A DNA stretch of 52,671 nt from Fidelibacterota bacterium (GTDB taxonomy: Bacteria > Fidelibacterota > Marinisomatia > Marinisomatales > UBA1611). Position 1 is the stretch's first letter; the number at the start of each line of letters is the position of its first letter. Below are positions 17,187 to 24,999 of this stretch, in pieces. Below the pieces are notes generated by a model, which worked only from the letters and a program-made list of their open reading frames with translations, made no database searches and was not told the origin of the DNA. Location: NCBI GenBank assembly GCA_002718655.1, contig PBFM01000017.1:6296-58966 (forward strand). Reading direction: 5' to 3'. The translations under genes and the position numbers were made by a program.

Positions 17187-17596
17187 TTATATTTGTTATC
17201 TATAAATTGCTGTAAAAAAATTGCCGCTGCAGTCTGATCAACAATATGTTTATTGTGTCCAGTTTTTACCTTTTGTTTTATGAGTGAACGTTTTGCACTT
17301 AGGGAGGATAGCCTTTCATCTTGGTAGTACATTGGCAACCTGAAAGATTGGATAGTTTTTGCAAATATGCGAACTTTTTTCGTTTGCTCTGTCTCCTTAC
17401 CATTTAATCCTATTGGAAGACCAACTACAAAATATTCAATCTCTTTTTCAATTATTATATCATTAATTTTACTTTTAACAAAATGATTTGATTCATTTAA
17501 TATAGTATTGAATGGAGAAGCAATAATTTTGTTTATATCTGAAATTGCAAGACCGATACGCTTATCACCATAGTCTAAACCTAATATTCTGCCCAT
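17183..17596 (-). CDS. ruvX: Holliday junction resolvase-like RuvX/YqgF
   Basis: An RNase H-fold protein of 137 residues starting with M-G-R-I-L-G-L-D-Y-G-D-K-R-I-G-L-A, the YqgF signature, with Y-Q-D-E-R-L-S-S near residue 92 and a C-terminal D-Q-T-A-A-A-I-F-L-Q. YqgF acts in 16S rRNA 5' maturation in E. coli and may resolve junctions in others. It is flanked by the HU-family gene (3 bases) and lnt (overlap). Confidence 0.93.
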   Translation of the reverse strand: MGRILGLDYGDKRIGLAISDINKIIASPFNTILNESNHFVKSKINDIIIEKEIEYFVVGLPIGLNGKETEQTKKVRIFAKTIQSFRLPMYYQDERLSSLSAKRSLIKQKVKTGHNKHIVDQTAAAIFLQQFIDNKYK

Positions 17597-17599
17597 ATA

Positions 17600-17908
17600 T
17601 TAAATTGGCTTACGTAAATGATTCTTTAAAATTTTACCTGGCTTAAATCTTGTTTTTTTATGTGCTGGAACATAAATCTCTTCATTAGTACGTGGATTAC
17701 GTGCCCTTGGTTTAGCCTTTGTGGGTTTAGTTTCGAAAACACCAAAATTTCGAATTTCAATCCTAGTATATGGACTATTTTCTGTTAAAAACTTTCTCAG
17801 AATGGCAAATAAATCATCTACTGTTTGTAATGAGGATCTAACGCTTTTATTTTGATGTTTTGCTAATTCGGTTGCAATATCTTTTTTTGTATATGTCTTG
17901 ATTTCCAT
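17600..17908 (-). CDS. HU/IHF family DNA-binding protein
   Basis: A 102-residue HU-fold protein: helical dimer part (1-48, D-I-A-T-E-L-A), then the beta arm with I-E-I-R-N-F-G-V-F-E and the DNA-inserting tip R-A-R-N-P-R-T (Pro at the apex), and a C-terminal F-K-P-G-K-I-L-K helix. It bends and organises DNA. The start abuts the rel stop with no gap; a GGGAGA Shine-Dalgarno lies inside the end of rel. Whether it behaves as HU or IHF cannot be judged by eye. Confidence 0.92.
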   Translation of the reverse strand: MEIKTYTKKDIATELAKHQNKSVRSSLQTVDDLFAILRKFLTENSPYTRIEIRNFGVFETKPTKAKPRARNPRTNEEIYVPAHKKTRFKPGKILKNHLRKPI

Positions 17909-20095
17909 TTATCTCCCTGCTCTTTCTACATAATCTATATTCTTTAAATTCGTTATTTTTTTCATAAGGCGATTTAATTGCCTATTATTGTTAATATTTA
18001 CAATGATTTTCGCCTCTGCAATGTTTTCATTTACTTTTATATCTACGCTAGCGATATTAATATTCTGTTTTGAGATGCATTCTGAGATATCTTTTAGCCA
18101 ACCTTTGTAATCCTGACCAACAACTTTAATCAAAACATTAAATTGATCTGAAGATTTTACATTCCATTCAACAGGTACCAAACGGTCAGACTCATTGTTT
18201 AACAATGGCAGACTTTTACATGAGGTTCTATGTACAGTAACCCCTCTTCCTCTTGTTACAAAACCAATTAAATCATCTCCAGGAATTGGGTTACAACATT
18301 TTCCAAAGTTAATCAATATATTGTTTATTCCATCAAGAACTATACCTTTTGTTCTTTGTCTTGAAAAATCAAAAAAGCTTGTTTCTTCAATTATACGACC
18401 ATTACTTTTAATATCTTCAATAGGCTTTAGTTTTCTTAACATTTCTCTTACAGTTATAATACCAGTACCGATTGCTCTTAAAAGAGCATTTGTATCAGAA
18501 TATCCAAAACGATTAAAGCTAGATTTAAATAAACCTACCTCATTTTTTAATTTCATCCTCCTCAAAGTTTTATTCAAAATTTCTTCACCTAATTTCACAC
18601 TTTGTTCATTATGAGTTTTCTTTAAAAAACGATTTATTTCATTTCGAGCTTTTGTTGTTACAACAAATTTTAGCCAACCATAACTTGGCATTTGTTTATT
18701 ACTAGTAATTATTTCTACCATATCACCATTTTTCAATTTTGAGTTCAATGGTACAACCATATGGTTTATTTTTGCACCCATACAATGCATCCCAATTTGA
18801 GTATGGACATGAAAAGCAAAATCAACTGGTGTTGAATTAATAGGTAATTGGATTAAATCACCATCTGGTGTAAAAACAAAAATTTCTTCACTATATAAAT
18901 CAATTTTTAATAAGTCCATAAATTCTTTTGGATCATTAGACTCATTTTGCAAAATCTCAAGTAATTCCCTTAACCATTTAACATTATTATCAATTTCTGA
19001 ACTTTTATTTGTTTTGTAAATCCAATGTGCAGCAACGCCAATTTCAGCTGTTTCATCCATTTGTAAGGTCCTGATTTGGATTTCAATTTTTTGACCTTTC
19101 AACCCTATTACTGTGGTATGAATAGATTGATATCCATTAGATTTCGGTGTGGCTATGAAATCCTTAAATCTATCTTGAATAGGTACATATAAATTATGAA
19201 CTATTCCTAGAGCTAAATAACATTGTTCAATCTTTTCAACAATGATTCTTATTGCATATAAATCATAAATTTCCTCAAAATTTTTATTCCTATTTATCAT
19301 TTTCCCATAAATTGATGCGTACGATTTAGCGCGACCATAAACTAATGGAACAATATTATATTTTTTCAATTCACTCTCAACAGGAATAATTATACTATTA
19401 ATATATTTTGTTCTTTGTCTTTTACTTGATTTAATGTTCGATTCTATTTCTTTATACCCGGTAGGGTTTAAAACGCTAAAAACCAGGTCTTCTAATTGAA
19501 ACTTTACAGTTGACATACCTAATCTATGAGCTAATGGGACATATATATCTCTTGTCTCAATTGCTATCCTATGCTTTTTTATTTTTGGCATATGTTGGAT
19601 AGTCTCCATATTATGCAAGCGATCAGCAAATTTTATAATTATTACTCTCATGTCTTGTGCGACTGAAAGGAGCATTTTCATAAAATTACCTGCTTGTTTT
19701 TCTTTTCGCGAGGAATATGAGATTCCACTAATTTTTGTCAATCCATTAACGAGATTACCTAAATCGTTTCCAAAAGTTTGTGAAATTTCATCAATTGTTG
19801 CATCAGTGTCTTCAACAGTATCGTGCAATAATCCAGCTATTATAGTCGTCAAATCCATTTTCCATACAGCTAAAGTATTAGCTACAGCCAAGCAATGAGA
19901 AAAATAAGGTTTCCCTGATAAACGTTTCTGACCATTATGGTACCTCTCACCGAATTCGTATGCTTTCCATAGTGAATTTTTTACATCATCCAAGTTTTGT
20001 TCAGGGACCAAAGTCACATTCTCTACCAATTCTAAAAATGGTTTGGGATATTCGCCAAAAAATTGAGGTGCTAATTTTGATAAAGGGTTTTCCAT
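17909..20095 (-). CDS. rel: Bifunctional (p)ppGpp synthetase/hydrolase (RelA/SpoT)
   Basis: A 728-residue long RSH protein: HD hydrolase domain (about 30-190) with H91-D92 and E95-D96 intact in H-D-T-V-E-D; synthetase domain (about 230-380) with G-R-A-K-S-Y-A-S-I-Y, R-F-K-D and Y-Q-S-I-H-T-T-V; a TGS domain (about 410-470, V-F-T-P-D-G-D); a helical/CC region with G-K-C-C-N-P-I-P-G-D; and a C-terminal ACT domain. The RFKD (RXKD) motif is the bifunctional Rel type, so one enzyme probably both makes and degrades the alarmone. It is coupled to dnaB by a one-base overlap. Confidence 0.95.
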   Translation of the reverse strand: MENPLSKLAPQFFGEYPKPFLELVENVTLVPEQNLDDVKNSLWKAYEFGERYHNGQKRLSGKPYFSHCLAVANTLAVWKMDLTTIIAGLLHDTVEDTDATIDEISQTFGNDLGNLVNGLTKISGISYSSRKEKQAGNFMKMLLSVAQDMRVIIIKFADRLHNMETIQHMPKIKKHRIAIETRDIYVPLAHRLGMSTVKFQLEDLVFSVLNPTGYKEIESNIKSSKRQRTKYINSIIIPVESELKKYNIVPLVYGRAKSYASIYGKMINRNKNFEEIYDLYAIRIIVEKIEQCYLALGIVHNLYVPIQDRFKDFIATPKSNGYQSIHTTVIGLKGQKIEIQIRTLQMDETAEIGVAAHWIYKTNKSSEIDNNVKWLRELLEILQNESNDPKEFMDLLKIDLYSEEIFVFTPDGDLIQLPINSTPVDFAFHVHTQIGMHCMGAKINHMVVPLNSKLKNGDMVEIITSNKQMPSYGWLKFVVTTKARNEINRFLKKTHNEQSVKLGEEILNKTLRRMKLKNEVGLFKSSFNRFGYSDTNALLRAIGTGIITVREMLRKLKPIEDIKSNGRIIEETSFFDFSRQRTKGIVLDGINNILINFGKCCNPIPGDDLIGFVTRGRGVTVHRTSCKSLPLLNNESDRLVPVEWNVKSSDQFNVLIKVVGQDYKGWLKDISECISKQNINIASVDIKVNENIAEAKIIVNINNNRQLNRLMKKITNLKNIDYVERAGR

Positions 20096-21441
20096 TAAAA
20101 TGGTGATTCTGAGTTTGATTGATTTTCAAATCTTGCATATTCACTAATAAATGTGGCATCTACTTTCCCAGTCGGACCATTACGTTGTTTGGAAACAATT
20201 ATTTCTGCTTTTCCTTCATCCTCTTGTTCCTTTGAGTAAATCCATGGTCTATATAAAAAGATTACGATATCTGCATCTTGCTCAATGGCACCACTTTCGC
20301 GTAGGTCTGATAATTGTGGTCTATGATCTTGTCTTTGCTCTACTGCTCTAGACAGTTGTGATAATGCAATTACCGGTAAATTAATTTCTTTAGCTAAGGC
20401 TTTAAGTGACCTTGAAATAACAGAAATTTCTTGTTGACGATTTTCACTACCTCTTGGCCCTTGCATCAATTGTAAATAATCAACTACTATCATATTCACT
20501 TTTTCCTCTGCGACTAATCGTCTAGCTTTTGCTCTAAGCTCACGTACAGTTATTGCAGGAGTATCATCAAGATAAATTGGTGCTTTCTCTAACTCACCTG
20601 CAGCGTAACTAAGATTGGACCATAATTTACGCGGTAATTTACCTGTTCTCACAAAATGCATATTTACTCTAGCTTCAGCACAAAGTAATCTCATAGCCAA
20701 AGATTGATTACCCATTTCTAAACTGAACATACCTATACCAATTTTAGTATCTATTGCGGCATTACGAATCATAGAAAGAGCCAAAGCTGTTTTACCCATT
20801 CCTGGTCTACCGGCAACAATAATCAAATCACCATTTTGAAAACCTGAGGTTATCTGGTCTAAATCAACTAACCCCGAAGGGACGCCAGTAATACTACCAC
20901 CTTTTTTCCTTTGTTCTTCTAATACATTTAAAGCTTCAAGCATTATTGGATTAATTTGTTGGAAACCACCTTTTAATTGATTTTGAGTAATCTTAAACAT
21001 AGATTTTTCAACTGTCTCTAAAATATCATTTATATCGTTATTATCATCATAAGCTTCTTTTGCTATTTGGTGTGAAAGAAGGATTAATTTTCTTAATAGA
21101 GATTTTTCAGCTACAATTTTTGCATATTTTTCCACGTGTGCTGCTGTAGGTACTGTATCAACTAAACCAGTTATAAAATATATTCCCCCGACCTTTTCTA
21201 AATCATTATTTTTTTTTAAATATTCTGAGACAGATAAAGTGTCTATAGGTTCAGATTTGTCAGCGAGTTTATCCATTGCAGAAAAAATTATTGCATGTAC
21301 ATCTTTATAAAAATCATCTGATTTTAGCCATTGTATCGATTTACTAACAGCCTCTTTTGATGATAGCATTGAGCCAAGCACTGCCAATTCTGCTTCTTCA
21401 GAATGAGGTTGTACATTTAGTGTATTACTTTGTTTTTTCAT
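20095..21441 (-). CDS. dnaB: Replicative DNA helicase DnaB
   Basis: Hexameric helicase of the replication fork. N-terminal domain starts P-H-S-E-E-A-E-L-A-V-L-G-S-M-L, the linker follows, then the RecA-like core with Walker A A-G-R-P-G-M-G-K-T-A near residue 210, Walker B V-V-D-Y-L-Q-L-M near 325, and the D-L-R-E-S-G-A-I-E-Q-D-A-D arginine-finger block near 390. No intein is seen. It lies 6 bases after the uracil-DNA glycosylase gene and overlaps rel by one base. Confidence 0.96.
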   Translation of the reverse strand: MKKQSNTLNVQPHSEEAELAVLGSMLSSKEAVSKSIQWLKSDDFYKDVHAIIFSAMDKLADKSEPIDTLSVSEYLKKNNDLEKVGGIYFITGLVDTVPTAAHVEKYAKIVAEKSLLRKLILLSHQIAKEAYDDNNDINDILETVEKSMFKITQNQLKGGFQQINPIMLEALNVLEEQRKKGGSITGVPSGLVDLDQITSGFQNGDLIIVAGRPGMGKTALALSMIRNAAIDTKIGIGMFSLEMGNQSLAMRLLCAEARVNMHFVRTGKLPRKLWSNLSYAAGELEKAPIYLDDTPAITVRELRAKARRLVAEEKVNMIVVDYLQLMQGPRGSENRQQEISVISRSLKALAKEINLPVIALSQLSRAVEQRQDHRPQLSDLRESGAIEQDADIVIFLYRPWIYSKEQEDEGKAEIIVSKQRNGPTGKVDATFISEYARFENQSNSESPF

Positions 21442-21447
21442 AATATT

Positions 21448-22125
21448 TTATTTTTCTAAATAATTTTTTACCCACTTAAAATCATCCCAAGCAATCCTCT
21501 TTAAATCTGGATTTCTTAAAAGAGCTGAAGGGTGGTATGTAATTCTAAGTGGTATTCCAAAAAAATTATATTTTGATTTTCTCATCTCATTCAATGTTAG
21601 TTCTTTTTTTAGTAATGTTTTTCCTGCAATTCTTCCGAGTGCAACTATCAGTTTAGGTTGTATTAATTTTATTTGCTTAATTAAATAAGGTTGGCATTCT
21701 GATATTTCAGATGATAAAGGTGTTCTATTATTTGGCGGCCTACATTTTAGGACATTAGTAATGAAAACTCCATTATCTCTATTTTTCCCAATTGCTGATA
21801 ATATTTTGTTTAATAGTTGCCCCGCTTCTCCTACAAATGGCTGTCCAATTAAATCTTCAGTTTTTCCAGGGGCCTCACCCACAAGAAAAAGGTCTGCATT
21901 TGAATCCCCTGATCCAAAAACAAAATTTTTTCTAGTTTTACCTAATTTACAATTTTGGCACAAATAAATAGATTTATAAAATTTTTCAAGCTTATTCGCT
22001 GTTTCAGTTTGAGTGTGTTCATTTAACTTATTAGTATAAACTGTAGAAAGTTGTAAATATAATTCATTCCCAAAAAGTTTTTGTTGCTGATTTAAATAAC
22101 TATTAATCTTACTTTTTGAGTGCAT
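21448..22125 (-). CDS. Type 4 uracil-DNA glycosylase (iron-sulfur)
   Basis: This enzyme removes uracil from DNA. After a ~50-residue N-terminal extension, the family motifs follow: C-Q-N-C-K-L-G (two cluster cysteines), V-G-E-A-P-G-K-T-E-D (active site), G-Q-P-F-V-G-E-A-G-Q-L-L, T-N-V-L-K-C-R-P-P-N-N-R (third cysteine), a fourth cysteine in S-E-C-Q-P-Y-L, and the late T-Y-H-P-S-A-L-L-R loop. Four cysteines for the 4Fe-4S cluster are therefore present. The 225 residues are slightly long because of the extension. Its position beside dnaB links repair to replication. Confidence 0.93.
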   Translation of the reverse strand: MHSKSKINSYLNQQQKLFGNELYLQLSTVYTNKLNEHTQTETANKLEKFYKSIYLCQNCKLGKTRKNFVFGSGDSNADLFLVGEAPGKTEDLIGQPFVGEAGQLLNKILSAIGKNRDNGVFITNVLKCRPPNNRTPLSSEISECQPYLIKQIKLIQPKLIVALGRIAGKTLLKKELTLNEMRKSKYNFFGIPLRITYHPSALLRNPDLKRIAWDDFKWVKNYLEK

Positions 22126-22128
22126 AAT

Positions 22129-22404
22129 CTATTCAATAGTTGATTTTCTCCAAGTTACGTCACCATCAATAAATTTATCAACAGCAACTGAAGTTACTTT
22201 TTTTTCCTCAACATAATTAGCTGGTGTTATTTCTTCAATCTCATCAAATACATCAAGTTCTTCTTCTTGATGGGTACTTATCGCCTTATTTAACAATCTC
22301 TCTTGTAGTTCGAGTTTAGCTTGACTTGACATTGCGGAAACGACTTCATACATGTTGTCAGCTTTATCCTCTAAATCACGAAACGGTATAGTTTTAAGTC
22401 CCAT
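22129..22404 (-). CDS. rpoZ: RNA polymerase omega subunit
   Basis: A 91-residue protein beginning with L-E-D-K-A-D-N-M-Y-E-V-V, similar to the N-terminal omega box, then helix residues L-E-L-Q-E-R-L-L-N-K and an acidic tail. The sequence is divergent from E. coli omega, but the position directly after gmk (11-base overlap) is the classical gmk-rpoZ pair. A GGAG Shine-Dalgarno precedes the ATG inside the gmk end. The alternative is an unrelated small acidic protein, which is less likely. Confidence 0.75.
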   Translation of the reverse strand: MGLKTIPFRDLEDKADNMYEVVSAMSSQAKLELQERLLNKAISTHQEEELDVFDEIEEITPANYVEEKKVTSVAVDKFIDGDVTWRKSTIE

Positions 22405-22972
22405 TGCATACTCCTTTTTTTATTTTAGTTACCTTATTTATTAAATCAATTTTTGCAAGTTCAAAATTATTATTAACGATAATATAATCAAATTTGTCCT
22501 TATACTCCATTTCCTCTTTGAATCTATTTAATCTTTTTTCAATTTCCTCTGCAGAGTCAGTCCCTCGATTAAATAATCTTTCACGAAGTGTTTCAATACT
22601 AGGCGGCATTATAAATATAGATACTGTACTTTCTGGATATTGTTTTGCGATTGCCATTGCACCTTTCACATCCGTTTCTAGCAGTAAAAGACTATTGTTT
22701 TTAATTATATATTGTAAATCATCTTTAGAAGTCCCGTAGTAGTTTCCGTGTACACTTTCCCACTCTGAAAAAGAATCATTTTTAATCATTTTTTTGAATT
22801 CATTTTTTGAAATAAAATGATAATCGACTCCGTCTCGTTCAATATGTCTTTTTTCTCTAGTAGTGTATGAAATTGACCATTTGATGTCCCTAACAACTTC
22901 TTGGAGAGCTTTACAGAGCGTTGTCTTTCCCGATCCAGATGGTGCTGAAATCGTTATAAAATTTACAGTCAT
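22394..22972 (-). CDS. gmk: Guanylate kinase
   Basis: Gmk phosphorylates GMP to GDP. Walker A is S-A-P-S-G-S-G-K-T-T-L near residue 9, and the GMP-binding block includes S-Y-T-T-R-E-K-R and D-Y-H-F. Other marks are L-L-E-T-D-V-K-G and I-F-I-M-P-P-S near 120. The length of 192 is typical. It overlaps yicC by 4 bases and rpoZ by 11 bases, matching the widespread yicC-gmk-rpoZ order. Confidence 0.96.
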   Translation of the reverse strand: MTVNFITISAPSGSGKTTLCKALQEVVRDIKWSISYTTREKRHIERDGVDYHFISKNEFKKMIKNDSFSEWESVHGNYYGTSKDDLQYIIKNNSLLLLETDVKGAMAIAKQYPESTVSIFIMPPSIETLRERLFNRGTDSAEEIEKRLNRFKEEMEYKDKFDYIIVNNNFELAKIDLINKVTKIKKGVCNGT

Positions 22973-23829
22973 AAAATATTTTGAATTTGTTCACGTATTT
23001 TTTCTAGTTCACCCTTCATTTCGACTACCTGCATTGTAGCATCAGGCTGCGAACTTTTCGACCCTAATGTATTTATCTCTCGACCAATTTCTTGCAATAA
23101 AAAATTTATTCTTTTACCTACTGGTTCATTCTTATCTAAATAATCAGAGAGTTGTTTTATATGACTTTCACATCTCACAATTTCCTCTGTGACATCCGCT
23201 CTTTCTGCTAAAAAAGCAATTTCTTGAATTAACCTAAATTCATCTATTTTAGAATTATCAATTAAAGTTGATATTTTTTCTTTTAATGAAACTAACTTTT
23301 CTTCTTTATATCTTGCCGTGATGCCCTTTGTTTTTTCCAACATAATATTCAGACATTTTATCCTATTAATTATATCATTATATATTTGTTGACCTTCAAC
23401 TTCTCTCATTTCTTTTAGTTGTTCTAAGGCTTTACGGAATACATTTAAAACTATTTTTTCATCTATTAGATTAGAATCATCTATTTTTAATAAATCATTA
23501 GTTGATATGACCTCACTAAGATTTAACCTTTGACCATAATTAACATAAATATTTTTGAGGATTTTTTGAATTGATTCAAATCTATCTTTATTGAATTGCA
23601 AACTTTGGAATTTATTGTTTTCTTTTATATCAATTCTAATTTGCACATTTCCTCTTTCCAGCTCATTTTCAAGAATTTTTAAAATTTTGTTCTCAATTTT
23701 TACTTCTAATTGGTATCCTTTAAATTTTACTTCAAGAAATCTTGAATTAACTGATTTAATTTCAATTTGAAATTCATTTTCATCATTGGAAGAAAAGCTT
23801 CTACCAAAGCCTGTCATACTTTTAATCAT
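22969..23829 (-). CDS. yicC: YicC family endoribonuclease/stress protein
   Basis: The 286-residue protein begins M-I-K-S-M-T-G-F-G-R, the YicC start, and ends with the DUF1732 part: L-L-Q-E-I-G-R-E-I-N-T-L-G-S-K and a final helix with V-E-M-K-G-E-L-E-K-I-R-E-Q. YicC family members have been shown to have endoribonuclease activity. It is the first gene after the promoter at 23865-23893 and overlaps gmk, so it heads the long block down to pssA and DUF4321. Confidence 0.92.
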   Translation of the reverse strand: MIKSMTGFGRSFSSNDENEFQIEIKSVNSRFLEVKFKGYQLEVKIENKILKILENELERGNVQIRIDIKENNKFQSLQFNKDRFESIQKILKNIYVNYGQRLNLSEVISTNDLLKIDDSNLIDEKIVLNVFRKALEQLKEMREVEGQQIYNDIINRIKCLNIMLEKTKGITARYKEEKLVSLKEKISTLIDNSKIDEFRLIQEIAFLAERADVTEEIVRCESHIKQLSDYLDKNEPVGKRINFLLQEIGREINTLGSKSSQPDATMQVVEMKGELEKIREQIQNIL

Positions 23830-23864
23830 ACTACTCGCGCTTTTAAGGATTCTGAAATTAGGTA

Positions 23865-23893
23865 ATCATATCAGTCATATCCAATATTGACAA
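23865..23893 (-). promoter_or_regulatory. Sigma70-like promoter of the yicC block
   Basis: On the minus strand TTGTCA (23893-23888) and TATGAT (23870-23865) are separated by exactly 17 bases; each hexamer matches consensus at five of six positions. The -10 lies about 35 bases before the yicC ATG, in the 105-base gap after the PorV/PorQ-like gene. This is the clearest promoter in the window and stands ahead of sixteen nearly gapless genes. Confidence 0.65.
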
Positions 23894-23934
23894 AAATAAA
23901 TAATTTTCCCCTTGTTTTACATTTAATGGAGCAT

Positions 23935-24999
23935 TTAATTCGATATTTTAGATTTAAGCCATAGTGACGATATACTAATTGAAATTATATGATGATTGCC
24001 AATAGAAATATCATTTATAGGTTTTAAAAAAGCATAATCAATGCCTATTGGATCCCAAACCAATCCAATTCCGCCAGTAAAATTATTTACATTGTTTCTA
24101 CCCATTCGCCAAACAATTTTATCTTTATAAATAAATTCTAACCCATAGGCTTTTTCTAACGACATTGATTTATAACTTAAGAAGCTATCCAGACTTGAAT
24201 CATTTAATAAAAATTCTAGTTTACCCATTAGATTAATATTTATTGAATATGTTTTAAAATAATCAATCATATAAGATATGCCTAGTGATCCTGAAGGTAA
24301 AGTTCCTTCAATTCTACCGTTTTCCCAAATAAGTCCTGATGTAGGTAAATTTTTCATCACGAAACCTAAGGAGACTTTTTCAAATATTTTGTTTATACCG
24401 AAATCCAAACCCACACCTAGTGCAAAATTTTTATCTAGGGAATAAGTAATAATTTTATATGCGATGCCAACTGGGAAACCCATAATTTCTTTTGAAAAAG
24501 CGCTATGAATCCCAAATTGGTGTTGGTTGAAGAATTTTAGTTTATCTTTATCTAATCTTTCACCATCATCAATAATACCATTACCCTCACCAATGTCATT
24601 TGTTCCAAATTGTCCATCTAAACCCCAGTCCAAAAGCATATTCCTAGTATCAGGTATATTTGATATCCCTTGATAAATAAGGTTAATGTTAATTATAGTT
24701 GATTTTTTCTTTAATTGAAAACCCACTAATTCATTATTTATCATACCATTAAATCTAGTCTGATGTGTAAAGGATATGTTTTGTTTTAGAGGATAAACCA
24801 GACTGGGGTTATTTATTGTTGAGTGCACAGATTTAATATTTAATGAAGAATTAGAATTGCCTATTGATGCTGATCTAGCATCAGTTATGTAATCAAACAA
24901 TTCCCAACCATACTTAACCCATACTAAATCTCCCAAGAGAAATGAAAAATTAAAAAAGATGATAAATATCTTATAAATCGTATTTTTTTTTAAGCCCAT
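23935..24999 (-). CDS. PorV/PorQ family outer-membrane barrel protein
   Basis: A 354-residue secreted protein with an N-terminal signal (about 5-22), then F-D-Y-I-T-D-A-R-S-A-S-I-G-N, the D-A-R-x-A-x-x-G motif near the start of PorV/PorQ (UPF0164) proteins, with N-N-P-S-L-V shortly after, and alternating beta strands to the end. PorV and PorQ serve in or around the type IX secretion system. An acidic D/G/N-rich insertion lies near residues 125-150 (L-D-G-Q-F-G-T-N-D-I-G and N-G-I-I-D-D-G-E), which looks like a calcium-binding loop. The start overlaps the mutS 3' end by 29 bases; there is no other early Met. It could also be a general FCB porin-like protein rather than a secretion component. 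Confidence 0.6.
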   Translation of the reverse strand: MGLKKNTIYKIFIIFFNFSFLLGDLVWVKYGWELFDYITDARSASIGNSNSSLNIKSVHSTINNPSLVYPLKQNISFTHQTRFNGMINNELVGFQLKKKSTIININLIYQGISNIPDTRNMLLDWGLDGQFGTNDIGEGNGIIDDGERLDKDKLKFFNQHQFGIHSAFSKEIMGFPVGIAYKIITYSLDKNFALGVGLDFGINKIFEKVSLGFVMKNLPTSGLIWENGRIEGTLPSGSLGISYMIDYFKTYSININLMGKLEFLLNDSSLDSFLSYKSMSLEKAYGLEFIYKDKIVWRMGRNNVNNFTGGIGLVWDPIGIDYAFLKPINDISIGNHHIISISISSLWLKSKISN

